Of a stretch of DNA of 36,155 nucleotides, positions 26,099 through 33,850 are shown in pieces (the first letter of the stretch is position 1; every line of letters begins with the position of its first letter). The position numbers were made by a program, and so were the translations under genes. The notes under the pieces were generated by a model. That model made no database searches and was not told the DNA's origin. It worked only from the letters and a program-made list of their open reading frames with translations. This DNA comes from Candidatus Kuenenia hertensis (GTDB taxonomy: Bacteria; Planctomycetota; Brocadiia; Brocadiales; Brocadiaceae): assembly GCA_021646465.1 (NCBI GenBank), contig SOET01000041.1, positions 1 to 36,155 of the forward strand, written 5' to 3'.

Positions 26099-26524
26099 AT
26101 GTTTAAAAACATTGTGTTATCTTTATGCTTTATAATGGCTTGCGGTTATGTATTTTCGTACAAATCGATACACGCCCAAACACCTACCCCTACTTTAGTA
26201 CCTACACCTGTTTCACAAGGTAGTGTATCCGGTACAGTAACTGCCAAAAAATCCGGCAAACCAATTAAACGAGCAAAAGTTACTTTGAAAAGCAAAGAAC
26301 TGAATTTTAAGGAAAAAATCAATACCGATAATGACGGGAATTATCTCTTTTCAGATTTAAACGCAGGGAACTATACGCTGAAGGTAAAGAAGCAAAGCTT
26401 TAAGAATGCAAAAGAGAAAATTGAACTTGCAGAAGAGGAAAATGAGATAGTCGATTTCCAATTAAAAAAACAAAAGAGCGATGAAGGTGATGGCGGTGAT
26501 GATGATAGTGGTGGATATTATTAA
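26099..26524 (+). CDS. Exported carboxypeptidase-regulatory/CNA_B-like domain protein
   Basis: A 141-residue protein with a strong ribosome site (AAAAGGAGGGTAAC). A signal peptide (KNIVLSLCFIMACGYVFSY, cleavage near IHAQ) is followed by a Pro/Thr linker (TPTPTLVPTPV). Next comes one beta-sandwich domain: GSVSGTVTAKKSGKPIKRAK, strand VTLKS, and DNDGNYLFSDLNAGNYTLKV with the usual Gly-Asn-Tyr turn. The tail is acidic and glycine-rich (DEGDGGDDDSGGYY). Such domains act as structural modules in surface proteins; a catalytic role is unlikely. It lies 83 bp upstream of the dioxygenase-like gene in the same direction, and both encode exported proteins. Confidence 0.8.
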   Translation: MFKNIVLSLCFIMACGYVFSYKSIHAQTPTPTLVPTPVSQGSVSGTVTAKKSGKPIKRAKVTLKSKELNFKEKINTDNDGNYLFSDLNAGNYTLKVKKQSFKNAKEKIELAEEENEIVDFQLKKQKSDEGDGGDDDSGGYY

Positions 26525-26607
26525 CGAAATAGAGTCTGTTTATTGATATCAAAATACTTAATATTTTCTCTGTATCTTGAATGGTTAAATTTTGGAGGAC
26601 AGATATT

Positions 26608-27141
26608 ATGAAACAACTGTTACTATACACCGCTCTATATTTTCTGTTTTTAGCCTTTTTTTGCCCGGGAGGCGCCCTCACTAAAATGCCCCTATTGGGG
26701 CTAACACCGGTGAAAGCCGAAGAATATACAAAACCATCCCGGATGACAAATACAGGCCAGTGCAAGCCTACGCCCCCTGATGCCCTGGGACCATTTTATG
26801 CGCCAAATGCACCGGAACGAACAAGCGTTGGTAAAGGGCACATCCTGAGTGGTGTTGTCAGATCAAGCACAGACTGTTCGCCTCTTACAGGGGCACGGAT
26901 CGAGTTCTGGTTAGCCGGCCCTGATAGGGAATATGACGATGATCATCGTGCAACGATACTCTCCGATAAAGACGGTGCGTATAAATTTGAAAGCAACTTT
27001 CCACCGCCTTATAGAGGAAGACCTTCGCACATCCATATTAAAACCACGGCTAAAGATTACCGGACACTGGTTACCCAGTATTATCCTGCTAAGGGACAGA
27101 CCGAAGGTAAATTCGACTTAGTGCTGATTCCGGAAGATTGA
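26608..27141 (+). CDS. Exported intradiol ring-cleavage dioxygenase-like protein
   Basis: From the ATG at 26608, with GGAGG ten bases upstream, the product is 177 residues. The N-terminus is a long hydrophobic signal (LLLYTALYFLFLAFF), cleaved near VKAEE. The rest is the catalytic core of intradiol dioxygenases (catechol 1,2- and protocatechuate 3,4-type): DALGPFYAP, GARIEFWLAG, DKDGAYKFES, PPPYRGRPSHIHI and TLVTQYYP. The four ferric ligands all appear: Y109, Y135, H141 and H143. It lacks the catechol dioxygenase N-terminal helical domain, as in short protocatechuate-type subunits. An exported, oxygen-using enzyme is unexpected if the host is an anaerobe. Its substrate is unknown. Confidence 0.83.
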   Translation: MKQLLLYTALYFLFLAFFCPGGALTKMPLLGLTPVKAEEYTKPSRMTNTGQCKPTPPDALGPFYAPNAPERTSVGKGHILSGVVRSSTDCSPLTGARIEFWLAGPDREYDDDHRATILSDKDGAYKFESNFPPPYRGRPSHIHIKTTAKDYRTLVTQYYPAKGQTEGKFDLVLIPED

Positions 27142-27207
27142 AGTTACTGGTTTGAAGCTTTCAGAAGAACACTTGTTGATTACGTTTCTTTTTCAAAAAA
27201 TTCATTC

Positions 27208-27236
27208 ATTGATTATAAGCTAAAAAAAAAATCAAT
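27208..27236. terminator. Possible bidirectional terminator
   Basis: A 7-bp inverted repeat, ATTGATT (27208-27214) and AATCAAT (27230-27236), with an A-rich loop lies between two convergent genes. The stem is weak. Confidence 0.3.
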
Positions 27237-27246
27237 CAATAGCTGA

Positions 27247-30156
27247 TTACTTTTCAATACTTTTCATTAATTCATATGCAATATTACCACTTACAATGCG
27301 CATGATGCTTTCTTCCGCATTATCGAAACTTAATAAATTTATACTGCCATACCAAACAATCCTTTGATCAATAATCGAGAATTTTTGATGTATATTAGAT
27401 TTTAACACTAAGTTAATTCCCATGTTTTTTAAGACATCAAAAATCATTTCTAAAGCCATCTTGCTTTTATTTTTAAAATCTTCATATGGCCTTGTTACAA
27501 TTGTTACCTTTACCTGTTTATCTACTACATTACTAAGATATTGAAGCATCTGTGAGACACGTTTATTGGTGATAAACGGACTGACAATCATGACTTCTCT
27601 TGATGCGCTTACTATATCATTACAGTAAACCGGGAAGAAACTATTCTTATCAAAGATACTATCTGAAGAGACTGCTGCTGCACTTTCGCCTTTTATTTTA
27701 TAGCCAATAGAGGCATATCCGTTTAATCGTTTACCATACATTTTTTCCGGCATTTTTACATGGACATCCACATAATCATATATTTGTACTTCATTTTTAT
27801 TTTCATATAATCTATGCAGCCTGCCTGCATATTGCTGTAATGTGCCTTTCCAGGAAATCGGCATTGCCAGAAAGAGGGTATCAAGCCTTGGTTCATCAAA
27901 TCCTTCGCCAATAAACTTACCCGTGGCAACTAAGGTTAATTGCCGACCTGAAGGCACTGCTGATATTTTATTTAATATCTCTCTGGTTCCCTTCAATCCC
28001 ATGCCACCCATCAGTGTGAACACATCAGGAATCCTTTCTCTCAACTTCTTTGCAAGCAATACAACATGTGCAGTTCTTTCTGATAACACCAGGGAATTTC
28101 TGCCATTTTCATAATTATTTACAACATCATCTACAATTAACTGATTACGTATTTCATCCCCTGCTATTTCTGCATATAATTCCTGAATGGTTATTTCTTT
28201 TGCATTGTTGTCAACCGGCATTCTGAAACTTGTGAATCTCGGGACAACATAATGATCGAACGGTCTTTTTTCTGCCTGATTTTTTGCGTCAACCCTGAAT
28301 CTTTCCGGCCCGCAATGCATAACTATTATCGGATGATGCCCATCCCTCCTTGTTGGAGTAGCAGTCAGTCCATATACGAATTTTGCGTTAACCTTTTTCA
28401 GTACCTGCTCAAAACTAAACGCCGGAACATGATGACACTCATCAACAATTACCATTCCATAGTTTTTCACACATTCCTTTACCTCACCCGAATGATATAA
28501 AGACTGTATGATTGCAACATCAATAATGGAGCTTGGAGTCTCTTTCCCCGCCCCTATTTGTCCAATCAAACCGATTTTCTTTTTCCTTCCGTGCTTTTTC
28601 TCATGAACGGGTATCTCTTCGTTAATCCTCAGAAATTCAGATAATCTGCTAATCCATTGCAACAAAAGCTGCTGTCTGTGCACCAATATCAGAGTATTTA
28701 CCTTTCTCCGGGCAATCATGTTCGCTGCTACAACTGTCTTCCCAAAGGCGGTGGTTGCTGTTAACACTCCATTGTCATGATTTAACAACTCGTTTATTAC
28801 TTCCTGCTGATCTTTTCTCAGGGTTCCAACAAACTCAACCTCGATGTTTCGACCATGATTTGTTTCATCTCTCCAATCAACATCGACCTTGAATTTACTA
28901 AAAAGATTGTGCATTTCATCTTCACAACCTCTGGGCAGGCACAAATACTCTTTTAAATCTTCAGAACATGATATTACCCTTGGTTTATTGTAAGTAGGCA
29001 TTCGCATTGCTTGCGCTTTATAAAAATCAGGATTTTTGAAAGCAGCCAATCGTTTCAAAGCATTTAAAGCCCTTTGCGAAAATCCATCTTTAGGCAGATA
29101 CAGCATACCTGCTTTTACAATTCCGACTCTTTTTGGAAAATCGAGTTTCGTCAATCTAACCCTGTTTGTTTTCCAGGTATTTTGAACTTCATCGCCATAT
29201 TCCATTAATTCACCTAATTCATTACCCGTATATAAACGGGTTATTAAAAACTCTATATGATCTTCAGAAAGTTTGTTTACTTTACTTAAATATTCCCACT
29301 GGTCTGCATAAGGCTCGAAGTTTTCATCAATAAAAATACTATTGCCATTTTTTCTTGCATCCATCTGCAGCGGCAGTGCAATCAGATTTCCAAAACCACC
29401 CTTGGGCATTGTATCCTGGTTAGGAAAAAATCTGTCGTATGACTTGAAATTTATCTCGTGCCTTTTATTCATGGCATAGGTAAGTAATGCGGTTCCAAAT
29501 TTTCGCGCCAAAGCTGATGGTACTTTATCTTCAAAGAAAAACCAGATATGGGCCCCGTTACCAGACCTTGAACGTTCAACTGCATACGAAATCTCAAATT
29601 CGTTGCACACCCCTCTCAATAGAGAAACATCTTCTTGCCAGCCAGCATCATCAAAATCAATCGCCAGAAAATAACACATTTCATCCAAACACATAGGGTA
29701 TATGCCAGCCACCATATTCCCTCTCAGATGGTTTTCTACAACCTTTTCATCAAATTTCGCATATGACTTCTGAGAACACGCAGAACACTTTATCTTTGGT
29801 TTATGACATACACCCGGATTCCATTCATTCAGGCAAACTGGTGTGTATCCTGACTTTGCCGCTTTATTTTCCCATCGTTTGGCATATACATCATCTCTGC
29901 CCCTAAAAAGAGACATAAATAAATCGATCTTGTCCTTATTTTCAGAATAGTTATTGAGCTTGTTGTTTAATTCCTCAGTGGTATTGTGTTTATCTGAGAT
30001 TTGAGTTTGAGTACTTCCTGTGTTAATTTCATTGATAACAATCTCCTCTGGTTCGGAAATACCAAGTTGCGACTTTAATCTTTTTATCACAGTTTTTAAT
30101 TCGATGTTTTCATCAAGCAGAGTCTGGTATTTTGTATATAATTCCTCATAATTCAT
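27247..30156 (-). CDS. TOTE-type primase domain, SF2 helicase and phospholipase D fusion
   Basis: From the ATG at 30156 the product is 969 residues; the frame extends to 30234 without support. Residues 1-30 look like a coiled coil (YTKYQTLLDENIELKTVIKR). Residues 78-300 resemble the archaeo-eukaryotic primase domain of TOTE conflict systems: FRGRDDVYAKRWEN, a cysteine cluster (CHKPKIKCSAC, 117-127), FLAIDFDD (163-170) with the catalytic Asp pair, SGNGAHIWFFF (198-208) and NLIALPLQ. Residues 445-800 are a superfamily 2 helicase: ATTAFGKT (467-474), VDECHH (571-576), LTATPTRRDG, LVATGKFIGEGFDEP and QQYAGRLHR. The C-terminus is phospholipase D-like with HQKFSIID (923-930) and WYGSINLL. Proteins of this layout occur scattered in bacteria, often with defence or mobile genes. 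It is oriented like the three-gene operon but separated by two plus-strand genes. Confidence 0.87.
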   Translation of the reverse strand: MNYEELYTKYQTLLDENIELKTVIKRLKSQLGISEPEEIVINEINTGSTQTQISDKHNTTEELNNKLNNYSENKDKIDLFMSLFRGRDDVYAKRWENKAAKSGYTPVCLNEWNPGVCHKPKIKCSACSQKSYAKFDEKVVENHLRGNMVAGIYPMCLDEMCYFLAIDFDDAGWQEDVSLLRGVCNEFEISYAVERSRSGNGAHIWFFFEDKVPSALARKFGTALLTYAMNKRHEINFKSYDRFFPNQDTMPKGGFGNLIALPLQMDARKNGNSIFIDENFEPYADQWEYLSKVNKLSEDHIEFLITRLYTGNELGELMEYGDEVQNTWKTNRVRLTKLDFPKRVGIVKAGMLYLPKDGFSQRALNALKRLAAFKNPDFYKAQAMRMPTYNKPRVISCSEDLKEYLCLPRGCEDEMHNLFSKFKVDVDWRDETNHGRNIEVEFVGTLRKDQQEVINELLNHDNGVLTATTAFGKTVVAANMIARRKVNTLILVHRQQLLLQWISRLSEFLRINEEIPVHEKKHGRKKKIGLIGQIGAGKETPSSIIDVAIIQSLYHSGEVKECVKNYGMVIVDECHHVPAFSFEQVLKKVNAKFVYGLTATPTRRDGHHPIIVMHCGPERFRVDAKNQAEKRPFDHYVVPRFTSFRMPVDNNAKEITIQELYAEIAGDEIRNQLIVDDVVNNYENGRNSLVLSERTAHVVLLAKKLRERIPDVFTLMGGMGLKGTREILNKISAVPSGRQLTLVATGKFIGEGFDEPRLDTLFLAMPISWKGTLQQYAGRLHRLYENKNEVQIYDYVDVHVKMPEKMYGKRLNGYASIGYKIKGESAAAVSSDSIFDKNSFFPVYCNDIVSASREVMIVSPFITNKRVSQMLQYLSNVVDKQVKVTIVTRPYEDFKNKSKMALEMIFDVLKNMGINLVLKSNIHQKFSIIDQRIVWYGSINLLSFDNAEESIMRIVSGNIAYELMKSIEK

Positions 30157-30212
30157 AATTATTTCTCGTGGAGTACACACATATATTAAATATTCGGAGG
30201 TGCTATACGTTT

Positions 30213-30721
30213 TCAGTTCGTGCTTTGGCAGCAAAATGATAAAGATGTTTCCGTCTTAACAAGAATAATCAGAAAGTCCGATGCAATTCTCGCTATGCCA
30301 CGGAAGATGCGGATACCGGATGAGATCTTTTTACCGGAAAGTTTGTCTCTCTTTGACAGGACATTACTGAGGAAATTGATTGCGCCTTCAACATCGTCCT
30401 GAAGATAAAACGTCGATACGCTCTGTATGCCTTCTTGTATCGCCAGTAGACCTTCTATGATTAATGCGACATGTCACCTTCATTGCCCGCAGATATATCT
30501 TCCTCAAGGCGGTTGATCACACAGGGTACGAGGAACACCAATCGGTCAAGACCGGGCAAACGACCGATACCTTCCCTCTGGTCATCCGGATCATGGGAAA
30601 TACTTTCATCTGCATTGCGGATGAAATCATCCAATTCGGTAAAAACATCCCTGGTTTTGGATATTTCAGCAAGAAGCTGTTTCCGCCCCGCCATGTTTTG
30701 TCTATTCATTTTTTTGCGCAC
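30213..30721 (-). pseudogene. Unrecognised gene split by a frameshift
   Basis: Two minus-strand frames abut. The first (30461-30721, GTG start, or ATG at 30709) gives MNRQNMAGRKQLLAEISKTR onwards and ends EEDISAGNEGDMSH. The second is open from 30473 to a stop at 30213 with no good start: ALIIEGLLAIQEGIQSVSTF, then YLQDDVEGAINFLSNVLSKR and GIRIFRGIARIAS. Together they would make one mostly helical protein of about 170 residues if a single frameshift occurred near 30470. I do not recognise the family. The upstream end runs into the miniature element at 30718-30906, so the original N-terminus may also be lost. Confidence 0.45.
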
Positions 30722-30906
30722 CTATTTAGCCAATTAAAAGATATACATACACACCCCCTGACCACTCTTGTTAGAGCGAAAACAAAGGCTCTCTGCGAAG
30801 TATGCGTTTGCGAAAAAATATACATATACATTCTGATTTCCCCTCTAAAAAGAGGGGATTAAGGGGTGTGTTTTCAATACACGAATTCAATTGGTTAAAT
30901 ACTTAC
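30718..30906. mobile_element. Miniature inverted-repeat element with hairpin core
   Basis: The right end reads inward as GTAAGTATTTAACCAATT and the left end as GCACCTATTTAGCCAATT, 14 of 18 bases the same. Inside, ACACACCCC near the left and GGGGTGTG near the right form an outer stem, and CCCCTC/GAGGGG (30840-30857) forms an inner hairpin. Outer flanks TTTTTTGC and CTTTTTCC agree at 6 of 8 positions, weak support for an 8-bp duplication. It resembles the 18332 element in interior structure but has a different terminus. Confidence 0.5.
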
Positions 30907-31257
30907 CTTTTTCCGAATTTTACTCACCGTGGATGAATGAAACCTTTCATTCTCCTTACGAAAAAATCGAGCACCGTGCTTCTTATTGTTACCAAAATGT
31001 ACTTTTTAGATAATTATTGCTTATTATTTCCAACTGTCAATTACAAAAATAAAACACTTCATGTATATTCAAGATGCTCATAAAATGTGAATTTTAAATT
31101 GATGACAAGGTGGCACGGACTGCAGAGACGCATAGCAATGCGTCTCTCTACGTTTGTCCGTGTTGAACCTGTACGACATTGCCTATAAATCACAAATGAT
31201 GAACCCATTAAGTATATTTCACTTTTGGCATCTGACGGGGATTACAAGGAAACCTTT
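30907..31257. other. Gene-free repeat-rich stretch
   Basis: No credible coding sequence was seen. At 31114-31162 an outer inverted repeat (CACGGAC/GTCCGTG) encloses the AGAGACGCAT/ATGCGTCTCT hairpin at 31124-31147. Confidence 0.6.
31124..31147. repeat. Dispersed palindrome (AGAGACGCAT type)
   Basis: Ten-base perfect arms with loop AGCA. It is related to the 20-bp palindrome at 535-554 inside the SBBP remnant. Confidence 0.75.
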
Positions 31258-31345
31258 GTAACTATTCAGCGAAAATACACATTTGTCCGTGCCGTTTATG
31301 ACTTACAGTGGCAATGAAACGGCGTTGGATGTGGCACCCAACTGT

Positions 31346-31361
31346 CCCCCGCTGGCGGGGG
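31346..31361. repeat. GC-rich hairpin repeat, inverse copy
   Basis: CCCCCGCTGGCGGGGG is the exact reverse complement of the core at 60-75 and 31755-31770. It is followed by ATTAAGGGGGTG, matching the GGGGTGTG tails of the hairpins at 18377 and 30840. Confidence 0.75.
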
Positions 31362-31510
31362 ATTAAGGGGGTGGACTGTCATAGAGGAGCATTCCGGCCT
31401 GCTGATAATATATTTGCTTTCCCCTACAGCGTTCCATGCATTAAATAGCGAATTAACTATAGCGTTCAATATGAAATTTGTATTCATAGATAAATGGATA
31501 ATTAAAGCAA

Positions 31511-31725
31511 TGTAACACTTTAGTTTTTTGAAAAACTATCAAGGCAAAGCCTTGTGCTGATTTCGTCCTGGAGGGGCGAATGAAGATTGTGGATAATCAA
31601 TCGTCCCTACGGGACTGTATTTCTGTTTGGTAAAAATACAGGCAATAAATTGCCTGTCTATTGCCTCACGTCCCTACCGGAACTTAAAAAGCACAACTAA
31701 TTTTTCAAAAAACCAAATTGTTACA
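31511..31725. mobile_element. Nested 215-bp inverted-repeat element
   Basis: Imperfect 28-bp terminal inverted repeats: 31511-31538 starts TGTAACACTTTAGTTTTTTG and 31698-31725 is its inverse, with about four mismatches. Inside are small hairpins: CAGGCAA-TAAA-TTGCCTG (about 31640-31657) and GTCCC-TAC-GGGAC. It sits wholly inside the 601-bp element, so it inserted later or was carried along. Confidence 0.55.
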
Positions 31726-31754
31726 AGCATGAAACAATCCTGTTCACCCCCTGA

Positions 31755-31770
31755 CCCCCGCCAGCGGGGG
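31755..31770. repeat. GC-rich hairpin repeat
   Basis: CCCCCGCCAGCGGGGG, identical to 60-75 some 31 kb away. Flanks CACCCCCTGA on the left and ACAG on the right resemble those of the other copies. Confidence 0.75.
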
Positions 31771-31932
31771 ACAGTTATTTGCCATATCTTTACAGCTTCA
31801 GTACCACCGTTGTCCACAAACGGTAGGGGCAAAGGTAATACCTTAGCTGAATAGTTACAAACCTTTTTTTATTAAAGGCAAGAGCGGGGCAGTTGTTAAT
31901 ACGCACAAAATAGTCGCTCTTTATTTGCTATT

Positions 31933-31967
31933 TTTAATCTTGATTTCGTGCAAATATTAAGATTAAA
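31933..31967 (+). promoter_or_regulatory. Inverted repeat in the sulfite oxidase promoter region
   Basis: TTTAATCTT (31933-31941) and AAGATTAAA (31959-31967) are perfect 9-bp arms with a 17-base spacer, 30-64 bp before the ATG. A -35-like TTGATT (31940-31945) overlaps the left arm. This may be an operator. The ribosome site AAAGGAGGTGATACG just after it is nearly perfect. Confidence 0.5.
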
Positions 31968-31996
31968 TCATCTAAAATGTTAAAGGAGGTGATACG

Positions 31997-33292
31997 ATGG
32001 CAGAAGAAAAACCCGGAGTGATGTCTCGCAGGTCTCTCATAAAAATATTTGGGGGAGGAGCAGCCGGGTATATTCTGGGGAAACTTACACCCTCCTGGGC
32101 ACAGATTCCGGGAGAACCGATCCGGCCTCTGCCTGATTTCACCGGACCGGAGGCCAATCCGTATTGGGGATCGGTTGGACCCTTTGTTGTTCATCCTCAG
32201 AAACTGCCTTTGATTCAGCTTACTGACAGACCCGTTCAGCTTGAAACACCCCGGCAGTATTTCCTTACTACTCTTACCCCTAATGCCGCATTTTACGTGC
32301 GTTGGCATCTGGACGTTATTCCAAATGCCGTGAGTCTTTCCGGGTGGCGTCTCTCGATAAAGGGGAATGTCAGAAAATCACTGAATCTATCCATGTCCGA
32401 TCTCATCAGTCAATTCAAGCCGGATTCTATCGTTGCCGTAAACCAGTGTTCCGGTAATAGTCGCAGTCGCTTCCAGCCGCGGGTACCCGGAGGTCAGTGG
32501 GGGAATGGTGCTATGGGGAATGCCGTATTCACCGGGGTGCGTTTAATGGAATTGCTAGATGCGGCAGGGATTAAGGCAGGTTCAATGTGTGTACAGTTTG
32601 AAGGTCTTGATCGCGGGCGGGGACCAACGGGAAGAGGTTCATATGAGTATAAAAAATCATTGGATATGAATGACTCCGTAATGGATAAGGTTATTGTCGC
32701 TTACGAAATGAACAATGAGCCGCTTCCCATTCTAAACGGATTTCCGGTACGTCTTGTTGTACCCGGTAAATTTGCAACATACTGGGTCAAGGCATTGACC
32801 TGGATCCGTGTGCTGACTGAACCCGACTCTAATTTCTGGATGGCAAAGGCATATCGCGTTCCCAACACGGCAAGGGGTGATACCACATCTGCCGATGTCA
32901 GGGAAGACAAGGTTAAGATGATTCCAATAGGATCCATGCCGGTACGTTCTTTTCTTATAACCCCTGACGGATCAGGCGAAATGCCGGTAGGGATGCCGGT
33001 TACCGTGCGGGGTATCGCATTCAGCGGTTACGGGCGTGTGGTAAAGGTAGAGTTTTCAGATGACGATGGTAAAAATTGGAAAAATTCGGAACTCGGAGAG
33101 GATTACGGTCCTTACTCTTTTCTCACCTGGGATATTCCCTGGGTTCCGAAGCGCACCGGCAAATACCTCCTTGCGGTAAGGGCTACCGATGAGAAAGGCA
33201 ATGTACAACCTGATAACGGTCTTTGGAATCCCGGTGGCTACCTGTGGAATAAGATAGAGAGGCAGGAAATTATCGTAGATACGGCAAAATGA
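31997..33292 (+). CDS. sorA: Tat-exported sulfite oxidase-like molybdenum enzyme (SorA/SoxC type)
   Basis: A 431-residue periplasmic molybdopterin oxidoreductase. The N-terminus has a twin-arginine signal ([18 protein letters not shown], residues 10-27) and ends near SWAQ. The molybdenum domain shows [23 protein letters not shown] and the cofactor cysteine C151 in [32 protein letters not shown] and the FEGLDRG-type segment follow. The C-terminal Mo-co dimerisation domain is present ([20 protein letters not shown], then [15 protein letters not shown]). This is the sulfite dehydrogenase or SoxC layout: two electrons from sulfite to the downstream cytochrome. It is translationally close to sorB (20 bp). 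Sulfite is the most likely substrate; other members act on different substrates. Confidence 0.9.
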   Translation: MAEEKPGVMSRRSLIKIFGGGAAGYILGKLTPSWAQIPGEPIRPLPDFTGPEANPYWGSVGPFVVHPQKLPLIQLTDRPVQLETPRQYFLTTLTPNAAFYVRWHLDVIPNAVSLSGWRLSIKGNVRKSLNLSMSDLISQFKPDSIVAVNQCSGNSRSRFQPRVPGGQWGNGAMGNAVFTGVRLMELLDAAGIKAGSMCVQFEGLDRGRGPTGRGSYEYKKSLDMNDSVMDKVIVAYEMNNEPLPILNGFPVRLVVPGKFATYWVKALTWIRVLTEPDSNFWMAKAYRVPNTARGDTTSADVREDKVKMIPIGSMPVRSFLITPDGSGEMPVGMPVTVRGIAFSGYGRVVKVEFSDDDGKNWKNSELGEDYGPYSFLTWDIPWVPKRTGKYLLAVRATDEKGNVQPDNGLWNPGGYLWNKIERQEIIVDTAK

Positions 33293-33311
33293 TAAAAAAT
33301 AGGTGCAAGTG

Positions 33312-33734
33312 ATGAAAAAGAAGACAGGTATATTGTTGGGACTTCTTCCATTGTTATTGAATGTATCAGTTGTCATTGCAGCCAATAATCTTCCCGGTTT
33401 AGCCAGGAGTGGTCAATACAAGAGAGACATGCGGACTGGGATTATTCAATTAGGACCGGTTCAACACTTACCTGACACGGTTTATAGCGTTGGTACGTAC
33501 CCCCTTTATACCCCTGAGCTTGCAGATGGCAAAGGTCGGGAGATTGTTCAAATCTCCTGTCGGTTCTGTCACAGCACCACGTATATAACCATGCAGCCAC
33601 CACTTCCAGCAGCTATCTGGAAGGCCGAGGTGGATAAAATGATCAATACATACGGGGCGCCTGTTCCGGAAGACGAGGCAAAGCTGATTATTTCATACTT
33701 ACAGGCTCATTACTCGCCTGAAACGCGTAAATAA
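33312..33734 (+). CDS. sorB: Monohaem c-type cytochrome, SorB-like partner
   Basis: From the ATG at 33312 (AGGTG ribosome site) the product is 140 residues. A signal peptide (ILLGLLPLLLNVSVVIAA) is followed by a small domain with one haem-binding CRFCH (83-87); Met94 is a candidate distal ligand. The arrangement VGTYPLYTPELADGKGREIV, then the haem motif, then a C-terminal helix (EDEAKLIISYLQAHY) is typical of SorB-type electron acceptors of sulfite dehydrogenase. It starts 20 bp after sorA, so the two should form a periplasmic SorAB complex passing electrons to the respiratory chain. Confidence 0.87.
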   Translation: MKKKTGILLGLLPLLLNVSVVIAANNLPGLARSGQYKRDMRTGIIQLGPVQHLPDTVYSVGTYPLYTPELADGKGREIVQISCRFCHSTTYITMQPPLPAAIWKAEVDKMINTYGAPVPEDEAKLIISYLQAHYSPETRK

Positions 33735-33850
33735 TAGCGTGGTATCTTTGTCAAAGAAAGGGAATCGAATAAATATAATATTGAATTATGAAGGTCTGAT
33801 AATCTTTAAATATTCAGATAAGGAGAATGTGTAATGCGATGTTTTTTTCT

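Larger units (their letters stand above)
31258..31858. mobile_element. 601-bp non-autonomous element with perfect TIRs and 8-bp target duplication
   Basis: The ends GTAACTATTCAGC (31258-31270) and GCTGAATAGTTAC (31846-31858) are perfect 13-bp inverted repeats. The flanks AAACCTTT (31250-31257) and AAACCTTT (31859-31866) are identical, a textbook 8-bp target duplication. GTAA termini with 8-bp duplications are the hallmark of IS66-family elements. No transposase is encoded: the interior holds the hairpin repeats at 31346-31361 and 31755-31770 and a nested inverted-repeat element at 31511-31725. It is a composite element that must have been mobilised in trans. Confidence 0.82.

Noticed and set aside
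30464-30862. Plus-strand 132-codon ORF
   Set aside because: It is antisense to the frameshifted minus-strand gene and runs into a miniature element; no protein signature was seen.
31540-31700. Series of short hairpins that could suggest a CRISPR array or attachment site
   Set aside because: The hairpins differ in sequence and spacing, there are no regular spacers, and no cas or integrase gene is present. The Cas4-like domain at 21226-23040 is part of an FtsK fusion.
32701-32937. Minus-strand 78-codon ORF inside sorA
   Set aside because: It lies fully antisense to a strongly supported molybdenum enzyme gene.
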